Source: Methanothrix sp. (GTDB taxonomy: Archaea > Halobacteriota > Methanosarcinia > Methanotrichales > Methanotrichaceae). Taken from it: 21,009 nucleotides of DNA. The notes beneath the pieces are model-generated. The model was not told the origin of the DNA. It made no database searches and saw only the letters and a program-made list of their open reading frames with translations. The position numbers and the translations under genes are program-made. Location of the stretch: the NCBI GenBank assembly GCA_003162615.1, contig PMNG01000179.1:2944-23952 (forward strand), read 5' to 3'. Positions 7,001 through 13,682 of this stretch are shown here, in pieces. How positions within the stretch are numbered: position 1 is the first letter of the stretch; each line of letters opens with the position of its first letter.

Positions 7001-7549
7001 TGCGAAAAACTCCGCTCTTGTCTCAGGACTAGAAGTCTCCGATGCCGGTTTACAAATACCATGATGTACCAGGGCATAAATCCCACCACCCGAAAACAAT
7101 ACCCAAACACTCTTATGAATACCGTGATCCTTCAGATAATTAACAATAAACTGTGCTCCGGCGTTCAATGCTTCTTGTACGACGGGATCATCTATGTCAT
7201 ATCCTTTCTGCTTGTCGATATCGACTCCGAGCGTATAAGCAACCGTGTTAGAGGGCGTTCCGAGTGGATTTTCGTTTGTAACTGCGGTCCTATGCCTTAT
7301 TTCACCCATGACGACCGGTCTGAACACGTTCAGAGTCAAATAGGGCGTTCTGTACTGATTGGCTACCTCTTCATAGTCCTCTTTGACGTTGAGCAGTCGT
7401 ACCTTTCCGTCATCAAGATATTTGTACCATCTATGAAAGTCTCCGTTATATGCTCGCCAACCATCAGCCGGAAAAGCATAGTTATAAATGATATCCATTA
7501 CTTCGGGACGGCTGAAATGCGCACGGGTTATGTCGGTTGCCGTCTTCAT
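4079..7549 (-). CDS. Primase-helicase replication protein (AEP primase + D5/SF3 helicase), 1156 aa
   Basis: This is the replication initiator of the element: an archaeo-eukaryotic-type primase that makes primers, joined to a superfamily 3 helicase that unwinds DNA. The start at ATG 7549 forms TGATG with the stop of the upstream gene; a TTG 18 bases earlier is the alternative. In order: metal-binding YTLGVDIDKQ at about residues 105-114, FSGGGIYALVHH near 152-163, and a basic strand NNAKRIFKCILSIHKKKP near 217-234. A four-Cys cluster follows (CPLC near 387, C411, CKGC near 417). The helicase has Walker A GSGRNGKGT near 683, Walker B-like NIGGDLPA near 730, KMIFAANILP near 771 and YDRW near 790. 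A lysine- and acid-rich tail of about 200 residues ends with a small helix-turn-like region. The helicase resembles phage/plasmid P4-family (D5) proteins; the primase class is less certain. Confidence 0.85.
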   Translation of the reverse strand: MKTATDITRAHFSRPEVMDIIYNYAFPADGWRAYNGDFHRWYKYLDDGKVRLLNVKEDYEEVANQYRTPYLTLNVFRPVVMGEIRHRTAVTNENPLGTPSNTVAYTLGVDIDKQKGYDIDDPVVQEALNAGAQFIVNYLKDHGIHKSVWVLFSGGGIYALVHHGICKPASETSSPETRAEFFANRTDEFNALIVKVAADFKVAHPEYANKVKFDALNNAKRIFKCILSIHKKKPYAVTPLNRDAIKIDTKRASIGLDFGLSDEVLEDCRRWYSSYDPMEQKPLFELLDQFRDDTEVAKKRQKDQFHGVFRPADETAIENFPPCMTHMMTTTNQGEGKTRFAAIISTYLYEMGWSPEQAWQAVETAANHNGLSGAEHIFNSYWGKMSCPLCGTIQNDGAGFPHLGLKGLDVCKPDDTCKGCRWPGDYAHRKLAGDTVVTCIRALAGVCDGAKTKDGAGFDKMERQIYKDIIDRALNEGWLDRKQEKTAYEKIVKKHRKQLKELGIDVSEVGLIDGGEGNPDDGLKAFLARVDVWIEQHHFKTVSDTEKIYHYDHGVYLDNGEKVLKGLIGTEFPGLLNNKLVSDVVGNVKRRTYLDREDFNNTGLVNVLNGLIDIDTGDVREHSPDHFTTSQLDVIYDPTAACPAIEEYLKSTNEKDDLDLIKEIIGWLLWPEYHVHQAIMLVGSGRNGKGTLIRLIERFLGKNSISHVTLQQMVMDQFAISDCFGKMANIGGDLPAKDLSDTSAFRMATGGDTLRAQEKFRPAFNFQNKAKMIFAANILPRSKDDTFAFYDRWIIIEYLKVFTLANGKADPDLDKKLQMPQEMSGLLNVALKHLAKLRKNNWKFSYYKTTEDVELMYKRNSNPVLAFLLDKCDVGSAADVIEKGVMWKAFNEYIAAKNLRPLSTTLFGELIKDQTVMPVSSIKPWNNGQDRAMCWQGVKFKKEKVPALTRIYSGDDSLYWGKDIDFQSTPSIVLAYSKKISNEIKNENEQKISRIKETIDGVDYGLEKNPITKSQGTPGYPHQPDDIATTPLFLEDEAVAPSNNIEADLQKNEAERKTKEVHDRELAAKYSKKTKFYSEMAEDVPNDTSSPEAEQICNAFRKSLRRGDAPRMDYLVKDTGLDEAIILAYLDGATWIRKDDSSPAGIVVYLPVEAPA

Positions 7550-7959
7550 CAGCGCCGCCTCTTGCAAAGCTCGATGAAATTATCATTTTCGCGCTTTCGC
7601 TTTTGTTCGGCGGCGTGCTCGGCATAGCGCTTTCCATACCCGGTATAGCTTGAAGGATGAGCGGTTCGTCCGCAGAAGTAACAGCGAAAATTTCCAGTGG
7701 ATTGAACCGACACATTACAATACGGACAAATGTAGTCCACTGGTGGAGAGAGATGTTCGCCGTCCCTGATCGGTTTCCAAGGCCTGCCATCGTCCTTGCA
7801 AGACGTTTTAGGTCCGAAATTTCCCCTTTTACCGTCTACTATTGAAGTATCAGGATCGATTACTGGCCAGGGAGCATCGATAGTCGATAGCTTTCGCCCG
7901 TTGTCTCCCGGAAGGGATTTCTCCCCGCCTTCCCGATGTGGATTTGTGTGATCAGGCAT
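7549..7959 (-). CDS. Zinc-ribbon protein, 136 aa
   Basis: The start at ATG 7959 overlaps the upstream gene's stop by 8 bases; a longer in-frame start at 7992 exists but is less likely. The first 75 residues are polar and unstructured-looking (MPDHTNPHREGGEKSLPGD). A zinc ribbon follows: CPYC at 78-81 and CYFC at 93-96. The C-terminus is strongly basic (EQKRKREN, LCKRRR). This combination suggests a nucleic-acid-binding accessory of the replication protein, whose start codon overlaps this gene's stop (TGATG). I do not recognise a named family. Confidence 0.75.
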   Translation of the reverse strand: MPDHTNPHREGGEKSLPGDNGRKLSTIDAPWPVIDPDTSIVDGKRGNFGPKTSCKDDGRPWKPIRDGEHLSPPVDYICPYCNVSVQSTGNFRCYFCGRTAHPSSYTGYGKRYAEHAAEQKRKRENDNFIELCKRRR

Positions 7960-8176
7960 GTGCTCCGTCCGATGTCTTGATTCTGAACCCATTATCAGTC
8001 TTCAACAGCCCGATTCTCTTCCCGATGTTAGGTAAGAGCTTGGTCGCGATGTCCTCCGGAACACTCACGCACACGCCGCCAATGGTCACGATTTTGTGAC
8101 CCTCTACTTCGGACACCTCAGAGAGGTTGCCTATCACGTCCTCGAAAGATTTGAGGAAATAAACGGATCTATTCAT
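7952..8176 (-). CDS. Small protein, possible AbrB-like swapped-hairpin fold, 74 aa
   Basis: The ATG at 8176 (MNRSVYFLKSFEDVIGNL) is preferred over the upstream in-frame start at 8251, because it forms an ATGA overlap with the newly recognised gene ending at 8173. The second half, HKIVTIGGVCVSVPEDIATK then IGKRIGLLKTDNGFRIKT, has the strand-VP(E/K)-helix-strand pattern of AbrB/SpoVT-type DNA-binding proteins. The family call is tentative. In the operon it would serve as a DNA-binding or copy-control factor. Confidence 0.65.
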   Translation of the reverse strand: MNRSVYFLKSFEDVIGNLSEVSEVEGHKIVTIGGVCVSVPEDIATKLLPNIGKRIGLLKTDNGFRIKTSDGAHA

Positions 8177-8337
8177 CCACAAACCTCCGTCTCCATTGCG
8201 CCCATCAGAACCCCGCACCCTGAGGCGAACTGGCAAGTAGTATCCGAACACGTCACCAGATCGGCCTCACTGAACTGCTTGTATAGATCGTGGCAATATC
8301 CGGAAAGTTTATATCTAAAAGTGACCCTTTTGTACAT
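8173..8337 (-). CDS. Small Cys-rich protein, 54 aa
   Basis: This gene is short and hidden in another frame. The product reads MYKRVTFRYKLSGYCHDLYK and continues with QFSEADLVTCSDTTC, then QFASGCGVLMGAMETEVCG, to a TGA that overlaps the next ATG (ATGA). Five cysteines in 54 residues, with a C.{4}C.{5}C core, suggest metal binding or a redox role, but no family is recognised. The support is the exact stop/start overlap and the sensible composition. Confidence 0.6.
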   Translation of the reverse strand: MYKRVTFRYKLSGYCHDLYKQFSEADLVTCSDTTCQFASGCGVLMGAMETEVCG

Positions 8338-8383
8338 GGAATTCTCCGGTTCTGGATTGGTTGCTTGGAGAGTCGCCCGCCCT

Positions 8384-8404
8384 GAGCCTGTTGCCCGCAG
8401 GCTC
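8384..8404. repeat. GC-rich hairpin between two operon genes
   Basis: Arms GAGCCTG and CAGGCTC flank a 7-base loop in the 81-base gap between the AbrB-like gene and the Cys-rich gene. As RNA this would be a stable 7-bp stem. No T-run follows on the - strand, so attenuation or RNA processing is more likely than termination. Confidence 0.4.
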
Positions 8405-8418
8405 TTGGCATTCTGTTT

Positions 8419-8574
8419 TCACGAAACCTCTGAAATTGGCGTGTAAATCAACCTTCCATATTCGTCCATATTGATCGCCATGTACGATGCCTGTAGCTTT
8501 TCCGCAAGCGTCTTTGGAACCGCAAGAACTCGCTCGCAGCCCATTCGCCGGACTTTGATCAGTTTCATCTGCAT
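8419..8574 (-). CDS. AbrB/SpoVT-like DNA-binding protein, 51 aa
   Basis: First gene of the replication operon, missed by length cut-offs. Starts are ATG 8574 (MQMKLIKVRRMG) or ATG 8568 (MKLIKVRRMG). The product has the swapped-hairpin AbrB pattern: KVRRMGCERVLAVPKTLAEK, then YMAINMDEYGRLIYTPI, that is strand, VPK turn, helix, strand-turn-strand. Such proteins are dimeric transcription factors, often the antitoxin or the autoregulator of plasmid modules. A TATA box lies about 40 bases upstream with only a short leader. As the first gene it could autoregulate the operon. No toxin partner is recognised. Confidence 0.7.
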   Translation of the reverse strand: MQMKLIKVRRMGCERVLAVPKTLAEKLQASYMAINMDEYGRLIYTPISEVS

Positions 8575-8593
8575 CAATAGATTACAAGGACGT

Positions 8594-8617
8594 TGATTAT
8601 ATTTATATCTTTATAAA
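8594..8617. promoter_or_regulatory. Divergent promoter region between replication operon and regulator gene
   Basis: An AT-rich stretch with TATA boxes in both directions: TTTATAA (8611-8617 read on the - strand) for the replication operon, giving a leader of about 15 bases, and ATTTATATCT (8601-8610) on the + strand for the winged-helix gene. The two boxes lie within 20 bases, so transcription in the two directions probably competes, and a regulator bound here would affect both. Confidence 0.55.
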
Positions 8618-8710
8618 ACAGTTGTGTTTCGGTTGTTAAATTTTACTAAAAACTCAACCATTAAGGCACATCGAAAGATATTTCAAGTATGTCCATGCAA
8701 TAAACTGAAG

Positions 8711-9313
8711 ATGATGTGGGTCAAAATCGTTGAGAAAAGTGAGAGAGACGAGAGGGCATTGACGGAGTTTTTAAAAAATAATCCGGTTGTGATGGGTTCC
8801 AAAATGCTATGGGACGGGATAAAGACTCGAAACGAACAAATCATGAAAGGACATAGTAAGCGGTTGCTAGCTTTTCCGACCAAAACACAACTCAGAATCC
8901 TTGCCTGTCTTATTGATGATCGTGGTCATCCCCTATGGGAGATCGCGGAAGAACTCGAAGTAGATGAAGGATATGTATCTCGTGCTATCAAGGAACTAAT
9001 TGATTTAGAGATAGTATACCCGGGAGAGAGAAGACCAAGCACACATAAGGGAACACGAAGCCGAAAAAGGCCAGAAAAAAGACCAGAGTGCCCTCTGTAT
9101 ATAAATAAAAAATTGGAAATTATATACCATTTGCACAAAAACGTGGAGACTAAATTGGCCCACCTGGGAGCAGGGGCTCCAAAAACGCTCAAAATATTAT
9201 CGAAATGGATGGAAGATACGAAAGATGCTTGTTCAGAAGCGGGAGTGGGTATAAGACTCGATCCTAAACCATTTACAGATAGCGAAATAACGGCATTGAT
9301 ACCCGAATATTAA
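8711..9313 (+). CDS. Winged-helix transcriptional regulator, about 200 aa
   Basis: The frame opens at GTG 8624, but its first 29 codons are unlike the rest. ATG 8711 (or 8714) beginning MMWVKIVEKSERDERAL is the likely start. Residues about 56-105 form a winged helix: LLAFPTKTQLRILACLID, then LWEIAEELEVDEGYVSRAIK, then LIDLEIVYPGERRP. A very basic wing or linker follows (HKGTRSRKRPEKRPE), and the C-terminal 70 residues are helical (LEIIYHLHKNVETKLAHLG). It is divergent from the replication operon, the usual place for the control gene of an integrated element. A recurring 13-base word occurs within and downstream of it. MarR/ArsR-like in type; no close family is named. Confidence 0.75.
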   Translation: MMWVKIVEKSERDERALTEFLKNNPVVMGSKMLWDGIKTRNEQIMKGHSKRLLAFPTKTQLRILACLIDDRGHPLWEIAEELEVDEGYVSRAIKELIDLEIVYPGERRPSTHKGTRSRKRPEKRPECPLYINKKLEIIYHLHKNVETKLAHLGAGAPKTLKILSKWMEDTKDACSEAGVGIRLDPKPFTDSEITALIPEY

Positions 9314-9432
9314 CCGTATCATAGCATGAGCGAATATCTTGCAACAGAAAAAGGACATACTCCTAATGCAGATGGTCCGAAGTAAGAAAGGGATCGGCCA
9401 ACGCTCCTCTTTTCTCGCTAGCTCCCAAACAG

Positions 9433-9477
9433 CCTTATGTGTACTGGATTGAGAGAAAAGCATTAGTACACATAAGG
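9433..9477. repeat. Perfect 13-bp inverted repeat between convergent genes
   Basis: Arms CCTTATGTGTACT (9433-9445) and AGTACACATAAGG (9465-9477) enclose 19 bases. It lies in the 219-base gap between the end of the winged-helix gene and the convergent gene ending at 9533; the rest of the gap shows nothing else. It could be an operator or a two-way RNA stem. Its core CTTATGT is shared with the inverted repeat at the array promoter (3332-3380), and the 13-base arm recurs with one mismatch at 9038-9050. Confidence 0.6.
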
Positions 9478-9532
9478 TTCGAGCGCAACGCTGTTCAGAG
9501 ATTTACCATCGGTCTAGTGAGGTATAGGAAGG

Positions 9533-9793
9533 CTACTTCAGACTACTAGCCACACTCTGAGTAAGAGCGGCTCCTTCCTGTGTTTTAGGGATTACCTTCA
9601 GGTTGCTGAGAATATATGCTGCCATGTCTGGTCGTTCTTCCGTCATTAAAAGGACACCCAGCCTTGGAGTAACAGCACCGAGATATCCTGTCAAAATGGT
9701 AGTTGTGTCGTTCACCCTACAACTTACAACCCAACCTGGATATGGCTTCGTCACAGATTCGGGAGTCACATTTTTTCCGGTCTTTATTTGCAT
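9533..9793 (-). CDS. Hypothetical cytoplasmic protein, 86 aa
   Basis: Starts at ATG 9793, 8 bases after the stop of the exported protein gene upstream, with no clear Shine-Dalgarno. The product reads as mainly beta-strand: WVVSCRVNDTTTILTGYLGA, then RLGVLLMTEERPDMAAYIL and a closing LSNLKVIPKT. No signal peptide, cysteines or recognised motif. Position implies co-transcription with the exported proteins. Confidence 0.6.
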   Translation of the reverse strand: MQIKTGKNVTPESVTKPYPGWVVSCRVNDTTTILTGYLGAVTPRLGVLLMTEERPDMAAYILSNLKVIPKTQEGAALTQSVASSLK

Positions 9794-9801
9794 GAAACTG
9801 G

Positions 9802-10089
9802 CTATTCACTCTGTTGGATAGTGTAATTTATTGTTTTTTGCGATGACAACTCGTATATCTTTATACCACTCGCTGAATTATCACTCACCCAGTATATGCC
9901 TTCCGCCAATACTCCATCTGAATCGATGTGTAAAGGATCAATTAATCGATATTTACCAGTCCCCAAATCACCTGGCAAAATGTAAGCCCCTGTATCAATT
10001 ACACAATTCTGAAGCGTTACCATCTCGGCTGATACAAGATTAGTTAGAATAAGAAGCAGAATAACCAGACCAATTAGATGAGATTTCAT
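9802..10089 (-). CDS. Small exported protein, 95 aa
   Basis: The ATG at 10089 has a strong Shine-Dalgarno (GGAGGT) about 8 bases upstream. Residues 1-21 form a signal peptide: MKS, a Leu/Ile-rich core, and an LVSA cleavage site before EMV. The mature part is short and acidic with a single Cys (LQNCVIDTGAYILPGD, then GKYRLIDPLHIDSDGV) and probably folds as strands. Second gene of the cargo operon. Function unknown. Confidence 0.7.
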   Translation of the reverse strand: MKSHLIGLVILLLILTNLVSAEMVTLQNCVIDTGAYILPGDLGTGKYRLIDPLHIDSDGVLAEGIYWVSDNSASGIKIYELSSQKTINYTIQQSE

Positions 10090-10128
10090 GTTTTTACCTC
10101 CATATCTTCAGTTTGCCTAGCAGTCTGC

Positions 10129-11862
10129 CTAATATCCGCGCCCCATTTTTCCGGTCCCTTTTGTTGCCCAATCCTCATTTCCAAAATAAGAAGTGGCGGG
10201 AGATGATGATCCCGGCCCATATAGTGCCATATACATACGCCCTTGTGAATTGCCACCAATGAGCGGTGTATAGTACATTACTAGGCCATTAGCATCTGAG
10301 GAAGAAATCTCCCAACCTACATTTCCGGTAACCGCACCTCCGGTGAACACTTCCGAGCTTGGCAATGGATCAGGGATAACACCAGCAGAGTTCTGGAAGG
10401 TGCTGTAACCGACTGATGAAGGCCCTACAGCCCTTAGATCATAGCTACTAAATGTGGAAGAGCCCTCACCCACATACTTCACCTGCACTGTGGCAAGGAA
10501 GAATTGATCTCCATATTTAGGTGCTTTATTGAACTGGTTCTCTTTTAGCACCATGTTTGTGGCGTCAGGATAGACATTTAACACCGTTATCTGCCAACCG
10601 TTACCTAGATCCACAGCCGTCCCAACAGGAAAAGGATCATCTCGGGTGCCTGTCGCTGCCTGTTGTACTACAGGTGCGGCAGTATAAGCTGGAGTTGATT
10701 GCTGTTGAACGACCGGGAAGACGTGAGCGCCTGCGTGGGTGATACGGAAGCTATTAAGGATACTCAAGGCCGTCATCTTGTCCTCTGTTGATAGGAAAAA
10801 CAGAAGATATCGAGATGTTTGGTTTGCAGCCAGATCGATAGGAGCAACTGCGCCATAAACCACCCGGCCATCTATCCGAGAGACTCCGACGCCCATTAGA
10901 CCAGCTTGTCCTCCAATGGTTTGGGTAGATATCCGTGGCGAACTATTAAAACCCGAAAAAAGGTTCGTTATCGCTTGTTGCAGCCTATCGTTCCCAGCGG
11001 GTAAGCTGAGACCAAAATCATTCAAAGCCACGTATGTGTTAACTCCAGTTGTGGTTGAGTTCAGCCAAAAGGTATCCATATAATACCCATTTAATCGTAG
11101 TTCTGTGGGCAACACGTTAACCGATACGGATTCATTCGAACCGAACGTCACATGCCATATACCAGCATCAACCGAATAATTCTTAGCTGATGCAACGCCG
11201 GCACCTGATAGGACTTTCTCACGTCCGAAAGTGATGGCCTTAGCGTCAGGAGAAGCATTGATTACCGACTCGACCCAGCCAGTGCCTAACGTCTCGTCTT
11301 GAACGTGTGCCACTGCATCTGAGGCTGTAGTATTCCACTCGTCAACCATCTTTCCTTGGCTGTTGTCGAGAATGATTCTTAGATCTCCGTTGTAAGTGGA
11401 CTTATCTGCAAACCAGGCATAATTTACAATGATCGATTCCAGTGCTTTGTGGAATGTATCATTATCACCAGTTCGCTGGATAGTGATTTCTATGTTAGCA
11501 TTGGTCACATTGACCACACAACTCAAAATTCCTGCTTCCTTCATACAAACCGCCAACATAGCTTTTTGAACATCATGATTATCGACGATCTGCCTTTGAT
11601 TGAAGGTCGTTGGAACCTTAGCCGATGACATGGAATCTTTTCCAAGGCCTGGTGATACACCGACCGATTCCCTGGCAGCAGCCGCCGGCCCAGTCGTCAC
11701 ATTATCAAAGATATGAGGCGATACACCGCTAAGTTGAGTCGGGGTACGATTCATCGTTATTCTATAGGAGTCTACGTCCAAACCAGTACCTCCCGCCAAA
11801 ACTGCAGGCAACGCTATAAATGCGATGAGAGCCATCGCGGTTACTGTTACCATAGCCTTCAT
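10129..11862 (-). CDS. Exported protein with C-terminal DUF4352 domain, 577 aa
   Basis: Strong Shine-Dalgarno (AAGGAGGGG) about 10 bases before ATG 11862. Residues 1-23 are a signal peptide with an AVLAGG cleavage region. Residues about 30-370 show no family I know and contain many N-x-S/T sequons (NRT, NVT, NDT, NTT, NYS, NES), as in surface glycoproteins of methanogens. A linker rich in Gln, Ala and Pro near 380-410 leads to a DUF4352 immunoglobulin-like domain (DPFPVGTAVDLGNGWQI, then QFFLATVQVKYVGEG and SEVFTGGAVTGNVGWEI), a domain common in archaeal and Gram-positive surface proteins. Probably a secreted or surface-bound binding protein; there is no clear C-terminal anchor. Confidence 0.75.
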   Translation of the reverse strand: MKAMVTVTAMALIAFIALPAVLAGGTGLDVDSYRITMNRTPTQLSGVSPHIFDNVTTGPAAAARESVGVSPGLGKDSMSSAKVPTTFNQRQIVDNHDVQKAMLAVCMKEAGILSCVVNVTNANIEITIQRTGDNDTFHKALESIIVNYAWFADKSTYNGDLRIILDNSQGKMVDEWNTTASDAVAHVQDETLGTGWVESVINASPDAKAITFGREKVLSGAGVASAKNYSVDAGIWHVTFGSNESVSVNVLPTELRLNGYYMDTFWLNSTTTGVNTYVALNDFGLSLPAGNDRLQQAITNLFSGFNSSPRISTQTIGGQAGLMGVGVSRIDGRVVYGAVAPIDLAANQTSRYLLFFLSTEDKMTALSILNSFRITHAGAHVFPVVQQQSTPAYTAAPVVQQAATGTRDDPFPVGTAVDLGNGWQITVLNVYPDATNMVLKENQFNKAPKYGDQFFLATVQVKYVGEGSSTFSSYDLRAVGPSSVGYSTFQNSAGVIPDPLPSSEVFTGGAVTGNVGWEISSSDANGLVMYYTPLIGGNSQGRMYMALYGPGSSSPATSYFGNEDWATKGTGKMGRGY

Positions 11863-11867
11863 AACGA

Positions 11868-11906
11868 AACACCCCTCCTTATTTGGGTCAGTATTGCAGA
11901 TATATC
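11868..11906 (-). promoter_or_regulatory. TATA box and Shine-Dalgarno of the exported-protein operon
   Basis: The - strand has GATATATC at 11899-11906 and, 20 bases on, TAAGGAGGGGT (11871-11881) before the ATG at 11862. This predicts a transcription start near 11876 and hence a very short leader, which makes the TATA call somewhat doubtful. A second candidate (GGATATATG) lies near 11982-11990. The rest of 11907-12064 holds a GC-rich patch with the palindrome GGGCGCGCCC and no gene. Confidence 0.4.
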
Positions 11907-12064
11907 AGCAAAAAAGCTTTTGGGTAATTACAGAAAACTCCAACGACGGGCGCGCCCTGAGGCGGGTGGGACGAAAAAACATATATCCTTAGAAGATAGT
12001 TAGAGTGTTAGTTACCCATTGTGATATGTACCTTGAGGTGCATAGATGAACAGTGGGAGTGATA

Positions 12065-12712
12065 CTATATTTTAGAATTGTTTGTTCGAAATAGTTCTCT
12101 ACGTATTATTATATTATGCTTAATTATATCGAAATACTGGTGGTCCTCGTCTGCGATCATTCTGCGCACACTGCCGCATATGCAATCTGCACATTGCACA
12201 CCTCTGCTGTTATGCGATTTCTCAAAACGGGCGTACATCCGATGGGGGCTTAGAATTGGATCGATCTGCCTTTTTAGATAAGTTGATATACTCTTTTTTA
12301 TATCCTTGTTTTTTGATCTTTGGTCGATGTACAATGTAATATGATCTCTTATTTGCTCTTGTTCGATTAAGTTCTCGATTAAATAAAAAATCATTTGATT
12401 ATAAATATAATTTATTTCGGGATGCCCTCTAAGATAGTCGTATATTTTCGTTTTATTAACATAAATATATCCAAACTGCCCGTTGTTTTCTGCAAGCCTT
12501 TGAAGTAATTGAATTCGTACCTCGTGGCTGGATTTGTTGAATTTAATCTCCTTAGGTGCCTTCCCCGTCCTTAATCTAATATCCTCTTTAATATAATCAA
12601 TTGATTTTTTATAGCTTTCAGTTGGAAAAAGCGCAAATCCCATTAAAAAATATCGTGAAGAACCGGTCTTAAATCCAGGATCGCCAGATTCATCAACAAA
12701 AATATGCAGCAT
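12065..12712 (-). CDS. DUF3800 family protein (RNase H-like fold), 215 aa
   Basis: Starts with MLHIFVDESGDPGF, the hallmark DES motif of DUF3800, and near the C-terminus has HNSRGVQCADCICGSVRRM, matching the family's conserved (L/V)Q.AD segment. The central part has the expected YIDQRSKNKDI strand. The acidic residues are those of an RNase H-like nuclease fold, but no activity is established for the family. Such genes are frequent next to integrases and defence genes. This one is clearly more AT-rich than its neighbours, which suggests separate acquisition as cargo. It starts 52 bases after the recombinase stop. Confidence 0.8.
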   Translation of the reverse strand: MLHIFVDESGDPGFKTGSSRYFLMGFALFPTESYKKSIDYIKEDIRLRTGKAPKEIKFNKSSHEVRIQLLQRLAENNGQFGYIYVNKTKIYDYLRGHPEINYIYNQMIFYLIENLIEQEQIRDHITLYIDQRSKNKDIKKSISTYLKRQIDPILSPHRMYARFEKSHNSRGVQCADCICGSVRRMIADEDHQYFDIIKHNIIIRRELFRTNNSKI

Positions 12713-12764
12713 GGTCTCTATACTCAGGTCACGCTATCCGCTCAGTTAACTGTTTCGCTATTGC

Positions 12765-13682
12765 TCAAATGCCCAACTGCGGAATAGCAGCCAGGTAAGC
12801 CTCTTTCAGCTCTTTGAGGTCGATGTGATCATAGATATCTATCGCCTCTTTTCTGCTATCCCCTCTGAGTTCCTGGATGAACTCGCGCCTCATTCCCGCC
12901 CGTCTGAGATGCGTGGTGAACCAGTGGCGGCAACAGTGTGGGCTGAAACGATCTTCCATCATCTCAGAATTTGGATTATGCAGGCCTACCCTTACGGCGG
13001 CCGTTCCCACAATATTATGAACGCCGCGCCTCTTCAGCCGGTCCCCCTCAGAGTTCAGGAAAAGGGCCGGTGAATGCTTCGTATTTTGTCCTTCTCTGAT
13101 CTTCAACCAGCGCCGGAGGATGAAGGACGCCTCGTCATCAAAGAACACAGTCCGGTTGGTTCGCTTGTGAGTGGGCTTGAGCCGGATCTTCATCTCGACT
13201 AGGTCCACATCAGAGAGGTCCAACTCTATCAGCTCGTGCCTTCGTATGCCTGTCTTCGCTAGAAGCGTGATAACAGCCCTGTCTCTGATATCCAGCGTGG
13301 AGTTGATCATTTGTGCCATAGCTTCCACGCTGATAAGCTGCCTTCTGTGCCCGTCATCATTATTCTTATATCTCTTCAGATATCGTTTTCGAACCGGAGG
13401 AATCGGGTTAGTATTCACCGCATCCTCAAAGACAAGATAGTCATAAAATGAAGACAAGCAGCTAAAATAGTTGTCAAGAGTTCTAGGCTTAGCTTTCTTC
13501 TCTTGTCGTAGATGCTCGATGAATCCCTTTAGAACCTTCCGGTCCACACTGGAGACATTCACTTTTTGGTCTTCAAGGTATTGACTGAATTGCTTCAGGG
13601 TGTAGCCGTAGCACAAGACCGACAGCTTGGCCATGTCGCGAAGGCCACAATCCACAAGGAAATCTTCCATCAGCCGATCCAT
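12765..13682 (-). CDS. Tyrosine recombinase/integrase (XerC/D type), 305 aa
   Basis: Catalyses site-specific strand exchange and most likely integrated this element. Residues 1-90 are the SAM-like DNA-binding domain (YLEDQKVNVSSVDRKVLKGF). The catalytic domain has the first Arg in TGIRRHEL (about 147), HCCRHWF with His249 and Arg252, and the nucleophile Tyr284 in IDIYDHID. The usual second His/Trp position falls in RGDSRKEA and looks altered. Length is normal for XerA/XerD-like proteins. The ATG at 13682 overlaps the preceding gene by 13 bases, so the two are co-translated. The gene is intact, not split as in SSV-type archaeal integration. Confidence 0.9.
   Translation of the reverse strand: MDRLMEDFLVDCGLRDMAKLSVLCYGYTLKQFSQYLEDQKVNVSSVDRKVLKGFIEHLRQEKKAKPRTLDNYFSCLSSFYDYLVFEDAVNTNPIPPVRKRYLKRYKNNDDGHRRQLISVEAMAQMINSTLDIRDRAVITLLAKTGIRRHELIELDLSDVDLVEMKIRLKPTHKRTNRTVFFDDEASFILRRWLKIREGQNTKHSPALFLNSEGDRLKRRGVHNIVGTAAVRVGLHNPNSEMMEDRFSPHCCRHWFTTHLRRAGMRREFIQELRGDSRKEAIDIYDHIDLKELKEAYLAAIPQLGI

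Noticed and set aside
8307..8446. A good-looking + strand TATA box (AAGTTTATATC) followed about 25 bases on by an ATG and a 36-codon frame.
   Set aside because: It lies inside the - strand Cys-rich gene (8173-8337), which is supported by an exact stop/start overlap; the + strand frame has no other support.
8624..8710. Extended N-terminus of the winged-helix regulator from GTG 8624.
   Set aside because: The extra 29 residues are basic and Cys-containing with no continuity to the domain, and the GTG would lie upstream of the expected transcription start.
9314..9532. A 76-codon - strand frame (9233-9463) and the possibility of an RNA gene.
   Set aside because: The frame overlaps the end of the regulator gene and the inverted repeat, with shadow-like composition; no tRNA T-loop or cloverleaf arms are visible.
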